Part shown: in pieces, positions 48,801-62,000 of the stretch | How the letters are laid out: the number at the start of each line of letters is the position of its first letter | Position numbering within the stretch: position 1 is the first letter of the stretch | NCBI GenBank assembly: GCA_944470555.2 | Contig: OX104127.1 | Coordinates: 24,753,661-24,817,660 of the forward strand | Source of the DNA: Heterobilharzia americana | Taxonomy: Eukaryota > Platyhelminthes > Trematoda > Strigeidida > Schistosomatidae | Reading direction: 5' to 3' | Length of the DNA: 64,000 bases | Position numbers and translations under genes: made by a program | The notes under the pieces: generated by a model | Database searches by the model: none | What the model was told of the DNA's origin: nothing | Seen by the model: only the letters and a program-made list of their open reading frames with translations

Positions 48801-51800
48801 AAATGTTTGAGGATCGATTTATGTTTGAAGCAGTTAAGTGTATAAACTTGTGACTCAGTAAAATGTAATTTGATAAAGGTTATCATAAACAGATTTGTTA
48901 CCACCGTTTATTCTACAAAATTTCTACAATTTACCCTATAACATTTCTATACACATGGAATAGTGGAAAGATAATAAAAATAAGAATGATATCAGTAGTC
49001 GTAAAACACTATACAGAAAAATGAGAAAGAAATGAAAGTGGTAACGATGTACAAGAGTAAAACGTAGAGATTATGATAAAATGCAATTTCACTGTATGAT
49101 TCACCTAATTAATGAATTAATAACGATATGATTTGATACTTTAGAGAAGACGATGAATGATTAGAACTGGGTCACCGGGATCGATTGATTGCCTCATCAC
49201 CTACAAACTAAAAGCGTTTGATTCATCCGTTTTGACGACTTCAGGTTATTAAAACAAACTGAACAGTGACCTTGTTTTACACATAGATTTAGTTATAATA
49301 CTCGCAGGAATATATAATTTAGCAAGAAAGAGTAACATAGATGATTGCATTAATAATGTGAAATAGAGTTGTCGGCCTCCAGTCCCTATATCCACTATTA
49401 TAGACTTACTATAATACTTCAACTTCTCATAGACTGAATTTTCACTTCACTTATCTCGACTCCATTTGTTTATACTAGTGAAGTTGATCATTTTAAGTTC
49501 CTGAAGATGAATAGTAAAGTCATAACAAAGGAAATGAAGGCAAAGTTAGTCTAGTAAGACTTTTCGTATCATTGGAATTCTTCGACAATTTTAGTAAGCA
49601 TTTTACCAAGTGGTTAGTCTAGGTCTGGCAAAACTGCTTGATGTTGGCTAAGCCTGATCATAGTCTAGGAGTGGTCAAAGGTTTAGTGATTTTCTGTGTG
49701 AAAGACGTTGAGATAAACTTATACAGTAACATGTAATTCCTGAAAGCATATCAATGTTGAATTTCTAATTGTGTCTTGAAATATTTCCAAAACTTGAAAA
49801 AATACAATATAAAGTTAGAAGTGTAAGCCGAATGGCACCATTGATGATTACTTTGATGTTGTATTTGTGTCATCTTAGCTTATAAGTGAAGAAAACTGAA
49901 CTCTTGAGATAAATTTTAGTTACAGTTGAGAGAACTTAGTGCGTTACGGGTTTGAACATGAGCTTAATCGTAACACATGAAGGAAGATCCAGCTGACGAG
50001 CCCAGAATAGGACGAAAAGCACGTCGTGGATCCCATTGTTTTCCACAACCAAGTCAAATGGATTACATTCTCAGATAAAAAAGTTTTCATGTTGTTTAAG
50101 GAGATTTAAGGAAAAAATAATCAAGAAGTGAATTAATTCAGTGTTAAATTGTGTTTACTCTTCAAACACTTGGACAGAAATAAATGAAAAATGTTTGTAA
50201 GAGGACTAGTAATATAGTCACATAGACTATAGGTATTATTATTGGAACTTAACACGGTTTCAATCCCTTAGTAACAAAGATGTTGAATACAGTCACAAAT
50301 CCTCCCTTCTAATTTATTACTTTATAACCTGAAACCTTACTATCACAACCTATTTAAAGTTTTCGTTATTCATTTATCAAATAACTGAACAACCATGCAG
50401 TGTAACAGAAGTGACAGTTAGTTCACTGCATGGAGCAGTATGTCACAATAGGTAGTCAACATCCAGGTAAAAGTTGGTAAGGTGATAGGCAAAAAATAAC
50501 GATGTTATTTAATGATGGATGGTGGCTATTAGTGGAGTCCAGAACGCGTACTTCACCCTATTTAGCTCTAGTCAGTTGAATCCACCTATCTCCCCATGAG
50601 TGATGTTGTTCCTACTAAAGAAATAACCATGGCGAAAAGACTCTTTGTATGGAGAATGCAATAAGTGGTAAATAATACGCTATTCCAATGAGAACGCAAA
50701 CCTTTGATATTTCTAATCTAAACAATGAAACGTAATGGGTCACAAACACTGAAAGTGTCTTGTTTACAGAAAGTAATTCAAAACTAATGCACTACTCAGA
50801 ATCCCTGTGTATATAATTTTCTTAACTGATGGCAAGGATCTGCATATTGTTACTACTGATTTTCGCCTTTTGAAGACTATATATCACCATTACTAAGAGT
50901 ATCATCTTCAGTATAGCTGGACAAGGAGGTGAAGCAGATATACTCCCTCTAGACCTAATTATCAAAGACTAGATCAGCTATCTTTCTGTTGACAAACCGA
51001 ATGCGAAGAAGATAGTCAGTTAGTCGTCAGTATGAGATCTTATTCATCATAAATCATCTTTTTGAATGTTTGAGTAGGATATGCTATATTCAGTTTGTTG
51101 TGAAGCTGTGCTTTAATTGATTAGAAAATACTGAAGCTGTCAGGATATTGTTATTCTGTTTTATAAATGAAATAGTTAAAATAAGCCGTTCACCAGTTAA
51201 ATAATTTCTGTGTATCCCGAAAGATGCTTCACATATACTGTTAATGAACATACACCTATATTTACAACTTTCTGTTATAACCATAGAAGACCAACCTATA
51301 CATCACATGCAAACATTCTAGTATGAAAACCAGGGTACTTTATTGCAGTATGATATATGTCTAGTGCATTTATGTGATATATATAGCTACTTCTTAATAT
51401 CATTTCTTGGAATACCAACAAAATTTTTTAGTGAATTGCTTTAATCAGAGTCTCGAACTGAAGAGTGACGAGAATACGGAGAAAATGAAAGTTTTAACTC
51501 ATATTGCTTGTAATAAAATAAGTCGCCTAAAACAACATGTAAATGTATGAAAAATCACTAATTACCTGCTGGGACCATTTCGACCATTGCACTCCGTGGT
51601 TCTTCATAGGCCAAATGAAGTGGGAATATATTATTCCACTGTGCAGCATAAATACACCCATCGAAACCATCAGCTGGTTGCAAGGTGTCATTTCGACCCA
51701 TGTACAGCACATATGGATCGTCTAACCTCACATCAGCTGTTGGTGACAGAAGACTACTGAAGTCTTCTACTACTTCATTGTAATCATCAACCTTTAAGGT

Positions 51801-54800
51801 GATGAAAAAGTAAATAAAACAGTTCAACTGAAGAGTTAGTAAATGGATCCAACAGTATTACTTGTTAGTGTGTTGTAAATGAAATTCAAGCCTATAAATA
51901 CAATGTACCACATCTTCCTAACTCGCTAGGATGACCAAGGCCATAACTCTTCAAACACTTGATCTTCAGGGTTTAAATGTGCCGTGTATCTGGATGCTGA
52001 ACAACATTAGAGTGTGCTGTTATGTGACTGAGTGGAGTGAGATGATGTTATTGAATCAAATCCTATAAGAGATTAGTGTTTAGGCTTACATAGAAAGACA
52101 GTCATTCTATGCCTTCAGCAGAAGTGAACTATTGTGTAGAGCAGAGTATAATTCTACCAAACATTCCTGTATAATATGATTTTTTTTAGATAATAATAGC
52201 TTTAGTATAATTGCTTGTATTATGCCGGTAGGAACAACATCACTCACTGGGAGGCAGGTATATCCAGCTAACGAGTCCCAAAAAGGATGGTGTGCATCCT
52301 GGATTCCACTGCTACCCACTATCTATCATTACTATAAATAATAGCTTTATGCTAAACAATTTATTTGATATAGGATTAAGTTCTCAGCACGTGATATTTT
52401 AGCAAATTCACGCCTATAATACTACTTCCAAACAAAAATTTTTGTATGTGGGTGATGATGAAGTTATTGACTAGGGTTGGATTAGCGTCTGGTTTATAAT
52501 TGAGAATGTATTGTAGAATAAATATAGGTTTAGTGATAGCAGTTTATTTAGTCAGCATAAGAAAGTGCTACTTGAGATAGGTATCTGAGTAATAGAAACA
52601 TTTCATGAATTCAAAAGATCATTTCCGACTATTATTATATTTCTTCCCTTGAGTTCCTAGTGGAGTATAGGGGCTTCAGCAGCACGTCTCCATTGCACTC
52701 TCTTCTCTGCAGTCTTCCCAACCTCATTTCACGGCTGCCTACAAGCTTTCATTTCTTCCCCACACCATCTCCTCCATGTCACCCTCGCCTCGGACTACCA
52801 ACTCATCGTTTCCCATTTCCCTTCAACTCCATGGTCTGGCCTGACCTGCTGCGTAATGTCCCCAATCAGTCTTCTCAGTGTATGTCCAATCCAATCCATC
52901 TCCACTCACTTCTGAATATTTGTTGGGCGATTGGTTGTTGGTTGGTTAGTTGCCAGTCAGAGTTCCTCGTTGACTATTCTTATTATTATGGTTACATGAT
53001 CTTCAGTATCCAGTAAGCGTAGGTGGCAGCTGTTGATGAATGTCTGCAGTTTGTTGAAAATGCTTTTCGCAACGTGCCAAGTCTCTCAACCATCACAGAG
53101 AAGTACTGATGTGACTGAGATTAGTGTTGAATATCCGAATGTTGTTCATACTTTATGCTGAGTGCAGTGGAGTGGAGTGGAGTAGGTCTGCACACTGATT
53201 TCAGATTAATGCAGGAAGGTCTGTCTTGCTGTCTTTCCGATCCTAGCTTTGATGTCCTTATCTGTGCCACCTGTGGTTGAAACGATGCTACCTAGGTGGG
53301 TAGATGAAAGAGACAACTTCCTTTAGATTCCTCCCATCGATGGTGACTGATGATAGGCGCTTCTTGTTTTTTTGTTGTTGTCGGTGGTCGGGTGTCTTCA
53401 TCACCTCTGTCTTCTCTACATTCACCTGAAGGAAGTCTTGTCTTTCTTCACTGCCCGCCTCTTCTGTCAACTGGTTAGTTTTCGTCTGTAGATCTTCGAG
53501 TTTGTACCACAAGACACTAGACACAAATCATCATCGTTGACGAAATCAAAATCTTCTCCTAGGGTGTTTTCATCGGTCCACCCATCTTCTCATCAGTCAC
53601 AATTTGTCGTTTGATCCAGTCCAGTCCAGTGGTGTCGACCACAATGGGGAAGATGATAGGTGATGGTGGGCGGCAACTTTGTCTTACACCTGTCTTCATT
53701 TCTCTTCGAAGGGATCACTGAGTTGAGCTTTCTATTGTGAATCATTTGACATGTAGCCTCATCATATAGCATGGGATAAAGGTGCTGTTGAATTATGGTG
53801 ATAGAGGTTTGTGACATTAGAACCGTAGTATTGAAGCGGTTTCTAAACTGCTTCTCTGTCGGCGCTGTCGAACACCTTTTCAAAATCGATGAAGTTGAGG
53901 TGGAGAATTGACTGTCATTCTATGTTGTGTTCTATGATGGTGCGTACCGTTGCGTTACAATTTTATCCGTCTAACAAAACATTTTTCTTCTGTTTTCTTA
54001 TCATCTCGAAAAACGGCTAGTTCAGGACATTTTTAAAAATCTGCAGGATTATCTGGTACATTTGGAAGATATATTTAAAATGTTAAAACAAACTGCAAGG
54101 AGATAATTTGATTTAAAATTTTCGACTGGAAATTTTATTGGGAACCTAAAGTTAAAGCAAACTTTCAAAACAAATAGACAGTAATTTAATTATTGGGGAG
54201 ATGGGATTTTATGTCTTCAGCTTTGAATAAGCTCCTGGTAGTATCGAAAATAATATAACACAAATATATCATAACTGCAGCTTCTGTTGAGCAGAATGTA
54301 GAATATTCAGTCACTCATCAACTGTCCTATTGTTGTAAACTAATACTATCTACTCTAATGAGTCACCTATTTCGTTTACCATTCTACTAAATGATAAATA
54401 TCTTCTACATTTGCAGATGTTTTTAGAATCGAACCTCAAAATGTGAACCATCATATCGAACCCCTGTAAAAAGTGACTTATGATTTCTTCACCTGATTAG
54501 TTTAGTGAAATGCTGACAAAACTAAGGCAAGTTATCTAGGCAGTTTGTAGATGCTGTATATTTAGCCTCTTATATGCAAAACATTTCAGAATGTAAAGAT
54601 TTGTGTGTAGTCGGAAGGGTGGAGATCATAATTTAATTCCATTGATTGGTCACTGCAGAGCAATCAATTTCATGTTATCCAGTTCGTAGTACTGAACGAA
54701 TGCTATCGATTATTTTGCAATGTGACCACCAAGCTAGCAGACCCACTGCTATAGTGCACTTCAAAAGATTTAAGTTGAATGGAGGGCTTTCCCTCTGATT

Positions 54801-57800
54801 GCTTGTGCTCAATTTATATGAATCAAAATGTTTCTTTTCGTTATATAGTGTAACTGTCTTTTTATAGGAAAACCTATTGAAGTTAGGTGGGCCATCAAAT
54901 CCCAGTCGGTATACTGTTTCTGTTAGTTCCATCCATGCACACAGATATCAGTAATTCCATTGTCCATTGCCCAGTAATCATTCAGTATTTAGTCTGATTA
55001 TCTAAACTAGGTGTTTGTATAAATACATAGTTATTATCGAGTTATTCGTAATTCATTAACGCATAAAATAAACACTGACATATAATAATTTCGAAATATG
55101 GTTACCTTTAAATGCCATTTGGTACCCAGATCTGTCCTCCATGCATACACCATATGGTGTTGGTCGTTAGTCAAGTCTATATCATAATTAGTTGTCACTT
55201 CGTATCGTTTGAATCCAACATCAAATTCAATAGTTATCCCGCCATTGTTATTTACTTTCACAATGATATAATTGCTTTCTCCTTCTCCTCTCATTTCAAG
55301 AAGTATACCACGCTTAGATTTTGTCTTGAAACCAACTTGAATGTATTCTTCTACAGTACCTAAACGATCTTTCGGTCTATCAAGCAAAATTTTCACCATT
55401 GGACCACTGTTGAATGTACCACCAATTTCTAAAAATTACAAAATTATCTTGTGAGGTCTTATACTACTTAATTTTAATTAAGTACCTTCAGCTTGCAGGT
55501 TAAAAAAATATAAGTTGCCTGACAAAGTACGCCATAAGTGAATAAATTGCCATTCAGTATGCACTTAGATAATCATAATTCCATTTATTTCACATATAGA
55601 ATATACAGGGTTACGTATCTTCCTATAATTCGTCAGACGATGTTAGCGGAACATTTCTTTCAAGAAAATTTATTATCAATGATTTTAGCGATTTGTCAGA
55701 CAACCGGCTGTTATATTCAAGTTCAGAATGATTCACACTGAAAAGCATTTCAGCATACCTCATCAGGTTAAAACATTTCATATAAATATTGTACTACGCG
55801 ATTTTGATGAACAGTGAGATAGACTTATAATTCTTGTCAGACAAGAATTCATTGCCAAGGTTTGCACAGTGAAGATGCTTGGTTTTACTAGGACTCTTTA
55901 ACCTTCTAAAATAAGCTACCATTCTGACATTCAACACGTTCATATAAATAGCATTTCATGGAGTACATTTTTGACTTGAGATGATGTACCAAAATTACAG
56001 GCTTCACTTCCAGTCACAAATACTGTAAATTGCTCTCTTAATGACTGGATTTTATTACGAAAGGAACGAACATTCATTAGAATGCGGAGTCTAAAAGCAA
56101 TTGTTTTGAGGCAGGAAGATTTACAGCCTCTTTCTGGTCTCTCCCTCTGAAGTACCAACAATAACAGAGTTATATGGTTAGAAGTGAACCGAAACAGTAC
56201 TTCGTTTTGGACAGACAACCAATAATATGCATACGCTATCTGTGACGGTTCTCGTCTGCAGAGACAGAGAAATAATGATCCAAGAACTATGCTTATCCAA
56301 CTCAAATCACGATGAATACAAATAGAAATCCACTCGTGTTTATACGATCCTCATACAAAGCCTTCAGAGTGAACCATTAATAATTCGAGCTTCATGGAGC
56401 AAAATTAAGATTTGTGCTCTTAGTTTAAAAAAAAACATATAAATGGCTAATCAAAACAATCCAATATGTGGTAAATTGATAAAAATAATCCAGAGATAAA
56501 GATATTTCAACTTAGAGGTTTGTGCTTCTTAATCACTTGCTTGGAAATGAGATTTCTGGAAGCTAAAATCAGAAATCTTGATCGGTGGGCTAACCAAGTC
56601 AGACGCTAGGACAGACACTCAAAGATAGCATTGGATGGAGGTCGTGTTATATTGAGGATCGACAGAAGCAGGAAATATAAACCACAATGATCACTTGCTG
56701 GCAATGGAACCTAGGGGCCGTTGGTTCGATCCCTGACAGGACACTTCTGAAGAATCCCGAACCAGGATGAAACAGCCGCCGTTAGTTCCCTGATTCCAGT
56801 GGTTTTTGAACAGATATCAGTCCATGATGAAACCAAACCTGAAACTGATAAGTATATTTCTCACGACAGGAAGTGAATCGTAGGAGTAATCTCAATGGCT
56901 GCTTATTATCTGTACCTTGAAACGAACATTAATATTCAAGAAGCACTTTTGAAATGTGGTCACATCTTGTCATCATTTCTTGATTCTGAGACATCTAAGT
57001 GTTTGTAAGGTTTAACTTAGATGGACTGAACTCATCTGAGAAAATCACGGTGATTCCATTTCGAAACTAGGATATTCTCAACACCTTAAGTTGATTTTCT
57101 TATCGAAAAGTGATTTCGCTTTGATATATGCGTATGTGATACCAGTTTTAAAACTGATATCTTATGAACTTTAGGCCCGCGTTCACATTTCTCCAGAAGA
57201 TCACTTGCGTTTTCTGAATTCCGTCATAAAAACACTTTCTAGTTTAGTCACACTTTTTTATTTAAACAACTAACAGAAGAATCTCTGATTACAACAGTCA
57301 TTTTTATTTATGTTTTTAATTAACGTTACTGAATGGTTATCCATTCGAATGCGAGTCAAATGAGACATCATTCTGGAATAATTATACAGTTCTGTTAAGT
57401 CATTTCTACACTTCATTTCCTTGGTGTCTTTTTATGCTTAACGTTTTATGTTACTTATTAAAATTAAGTAGACTTAAAGGTATTTCGTGATTTTGTAGTT
57501 TTAGAAAGCAAACTTTTATTCAGAATGAAACTAGTGACTTGAAACGAGCTTATGTCAAAATGAAGTAGATATAACTACAGAAGTGAATGCACAGCTCTCA
57601 GAAGTACAGACAGAGACTGATCTAGTTATGCGAATAGCAAAATATTAAAGAATACCTGTACTTTTAATGATATTATTATTGTAATAGATTGTCAGAAATC
57701 ACATCCGCTTGCAAATGAATTCATTTGGTAAATAACATAAGCAACAAACAATATAATAAGAGCTCATTAAGAGTCAAACAAATTCATGTGTGCAAAAAAC

Positions 57801-59053
57801 TATTTAATGAGTAATACATGTATTAACATTCCGACATTTTTATAGTAAGTTTCGCATTACCAATGGGAACCAGGAAAGACATACTTTAAAGCAGTTTGAT
57901 ACCGCGTAATGCTAAAACACTGCTTGTTTTCCTACATTGAGACTATGATTATAAGTATCAGTGCAGTTAATTGTTTTATTGGATCCAACTGTTAGACTTC
58001 TGTTGGCATATGGGCTCCTCGATGTTGCGTGAATGTTAATTGCGGCAATTTGTTTGGTTGTGGCTAGTGGAAAAAATCTAGGACGCGCGTTTCGTCCCAC
58101 CTGCGTCTCGTCAGCTTGATGTTCCTGCACCCCATTGAGTGCTGTTGTCCCCGCTGAGGCTCTAACCCCATACCCATCGCTTGAAATGCCAAGGCGTCAT
58201 CCATTATGCTACGGAGGCACGGTGGTCACTCCTTGTACAACGGGTATTAGTTGTTACAACGGAGAATTACAAGTATGTCAATAAATAGTAATAACTAATA
58301 TTCTTCCTATTATCTGTGAAAAATATTTCGAATTCACACCAGTAATATCCACCACAACATAGATAAATCGACGTTCAATAGTTCCAGACTTCCATCAGTT
58401 CTGCGACTCACCTCTATTCATCATGTAAGCTACCGTAAAATAAATGAAATCCTCAAAATGAACAGGTTTCATACTGTATGGTTGAAATCTGTAGGGGACA
58501 ACTACTGACTACTTTAAATGTTGTAAGTAGTATGAATGTAGTGCAAAAGTGAAACTCACGTCGTCCGCATATGAATCCACGATACGGAGTCAATCCGCAT
58601 TCACAAAGATAATGTGAATAATACTCAACACACTCCCCTCTATTCAAGCAAGGATTTTTATCACATTTTGGTTTGCATCCAGCGCTTAGGCCATAAGTGA
58701 AAACACCACGTTCAACTAATCCACGCATATCTTGGACAACACCATTGATTAGCAAATTTGATAAGCAACCAACATATCCGTCTGTGAAAGCCTGTACGTG
58801 AAAAATAACCAAACTTATTCATATGAAGTGTATTTCTTGGTTAAAAACTTCAGACGAAACACTCATTGAGAAGGACTTTCAGTTTTACATTAATATCAGG
58901 ACTCTCATAACACTGAGATACCCAGCTGTTAGGTCAATATTTCAATTCAGCCACCAAAGGATCCTTCCCGACTGGCGAACCGGTAATTTGGAGGCTTCTG
59001 GTTCGAAACATACCACGAACTAAGTTTCCATTTCACCTTCAGTCGTCACACTG

Positions 59054-59094
<41 letters not shown>

Positions 59095-62000
59095 CCAGCT
59101 AGCTAATCTAATTGACATGGTTGGTTGCATCAGACGTTTGCTAGTAAAACTATCACAGCCTTAAGTATTAGTGCCAGCTGAACAGGAAGGAATTGATCAC
59201 CAAACAAGAATGTTTGGACAGACGTATGCATAAAGGCAAGTTTCTTGATCCATGTAGAATGTTTTATTTAAAAAATTTTATTATACTTTCCCTTGACTGA
59301 TTACGTAAATGACATAACTAGAAAAATTCAGTTCATTTAACTAGATCGTTGAAACTGATTGGGCACCAACTAAAACTGAGGCCCAACTGATAGAAACTAC
59401 CTTGAAGCAGTGTATAGGCCCCTATAACACTGACCTAACGAGTTATGCTGGTGGGACGCTTGTTCACTTGAGTCTCTACCACACCAAGAATGTAAGCTGG
59501 AGAGTGGTAAAACAAACAGTTACCGTTGTAGTGTAAGTTGCTACGCTGAGATTAGAATCCAGGGGCAAATTCGTACCGCTGGTTGGACGGAGTGTGGCAG
59601 CAGTAATCTGTCTCCCTTGGATAAGCAGCAGTTCTGTGCTGATGCTGCCTTCCTTATGAGAAGTGGGTTAGAAAGGGTCGGCCCTGAAAACAGAACATAC
59701 ACCCACCCTGAGATTTTCCAGTGCCGGTGGTACGGTTTTAAGGAAAACGACAAACTAAATTCTCAAACTTCCATAAAAACTGTCAGTGACCGGCATCAAG
59801 CAGATGTTTATTCGGCTCTGCAGTCAACTGCCCTCACAAACCAGTCAGTCTTCAATTTTCCTCAGATCACCGTCCACCTTCCACACTCCTTACTTCTAGT
59901 CTCTCAATCAATACTCCTAATTATTCTTTACTTCGTTCCAGATCTTCAGCTCCCAATATTGATCTAAGTTCATAAAATTGTGTCCTTGATCTAATGAAAC
60001 CTCATTTTAAAATACACATTTGGGCTCCCAATGTTCGCCCTCTCTGTCACAACGCACAGTAAGCTTCGTTAACCAAAACTCCAGCATCTTTGACAATAAA
60101 TGTGTGCTTTTTTGAACAAATATACTAGACTCAAGTATGGTTATTCGCCTCATCTTACTAGGTCAATGTGGCGAATTCACAGAATTCATTTTTCCCGTTT
60201 CACGTGATTCAACGTCTAGTTCTCACGGTCTTGCATGGATAGATTATGCATTAAATGCTAAGGCAGAACGTGTACTGCTGAACTGGATCCTAGTTGATGA
60301 TGAAACTCAATCTGATCTCTTTGTGACCTCTTCTTACCTACCAATTAACTGCGGTTCGGATGAAGTGAAGGATGAGTTCTACCGAAAAATGTCTTGCCTC
60401 CTACTGAAGGTCAAGTGCTCAGACTTTGCAGTTGTTGCATACGATTTTATTGCACAAGTGGGTAAGCTGAATCAGGTGGAGAGGTACAAAGGTGGAACTT
60501 TCAGAATCTCAGCGAAAGAACACATAACACTGCCTAACATGACAAACAGGTATCTATACGTGACCAGTGCGAACTTCAGATATAAGCACAGACACTGTCT
60601 GATGTAGTATCCACCGAACTCAACGGTGGACACAGACAGACCAATGATGCTCTCAGCTATCGTTGAAGAATAACAATGCAAAATTGCCCCTCCTTTGGAT
60701 GCATATGTTTGGACAACGACCATGCAATGGTTCCAGCTCAGGTATGTCTCGGCCTAAATGAACGTGGGAAAACTACAGTAATAAGAGAATTCCAAATGTA
60801 ACCCAATGATGAAAATACTAAGACCGCTTTCAGCAAGCAACTGGCTAGATAGTTATTAGAGTAGGAAAACATTTATTCAGAATAGGCCTGATACCATCTC
60901 CAGTTTGCTGTACAAATAGCGTTGAAGACTGTAACTGACTCTCATAAATTCATTAAAACTGGCCACCGAATCTCAGTAGCTTCTTCTGAACTAATGGGTG
61001 TATATGAAAGCATTTCTTCCAGCACGACGAAAGCGGAATCATTTAAAATGTAAACTGACAAAAGGTCTAGGCAATGACCGTGGACAGTGGAAGGCAGCGA
61101 AGGCTAAAGAGACTGGTAAAGCAGCCACGATGAGTAACAGTAAGCATCTACTTAGAATTAGCAAGAATACTGAGGCAAAACGGTCAAAAGTTAATAAAAC
61201 TGTGGTGAGGGAGGATAGACCTACGGTTCACTCACATGAGGGACGAGTGGGACGATGGGTGGAACACTTTGAGGAACAGTTCGTCTGGCCTTCAGCCACT
61301 ATCACATTACCCGATAACCAGTCATATCGTGAACAGAATGTCTAGATATGACCTCTAGCACTTTAGGAAATTTTGGAGGCTGTAAATAATCTGAAAAAAG
61401 GAAGATCAGTAACGGTGAACTAACTGGTACCAGAGGTGTTTAAGGACCGTGATCACAGATTACTGGTCACATTAACTGAACTGCTAGTTAGTGTATGAGA
61501 AACATATATGACCGCCTCTAACTGGTCTCAATCACTGGTTGAGCTCATCTCTAAGGAAACGGAAAAATTCCTTTTTTAACGACCACAGGCGAATCACTCT
61601 GGAGAACGTATTGTTTAAGGTCTCGGGTTCCATAATTATCGGAGGTTTAAGTGGAGGAAAACCCAACATGAACACCCACTCTCTGAACTGCAAATATTTC
61701 CCATCCCTAAAGTCTTTCACACCCAATCAACATACTGCGAATCGGTTGAAATGACAAAATCAATACATAATACTCTTCTATCAAGGCGTAGAAATAACCA
61801 AGGCTATCGTTCGAATACGTATATACACTGTTGTATTTTGTTTACCTTCTATCATCTTACTAAGTTTTCGATTCCCAAGTAATCTAGCGACTATCAAAGG
61901 TGGAATCAGAAGGTTACTGTTCAAGCATTTGTGAAAATATATCACTATATCACTACTTGATTTCGTAACGAAAAGTATACTTTCCTCAGATTATAAGAAT

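Noticed and set aside
55112..55363. 83-codon plus-strand frame
   Set aside because: It is the antisense of the laminin G exon at 55106-55428.
60137..60607. A 156-codon frame that could be taken as a host gene
   Set aside because: It matches the endonuclease part of non-LTR elements and is followed by further remnants of the same element.
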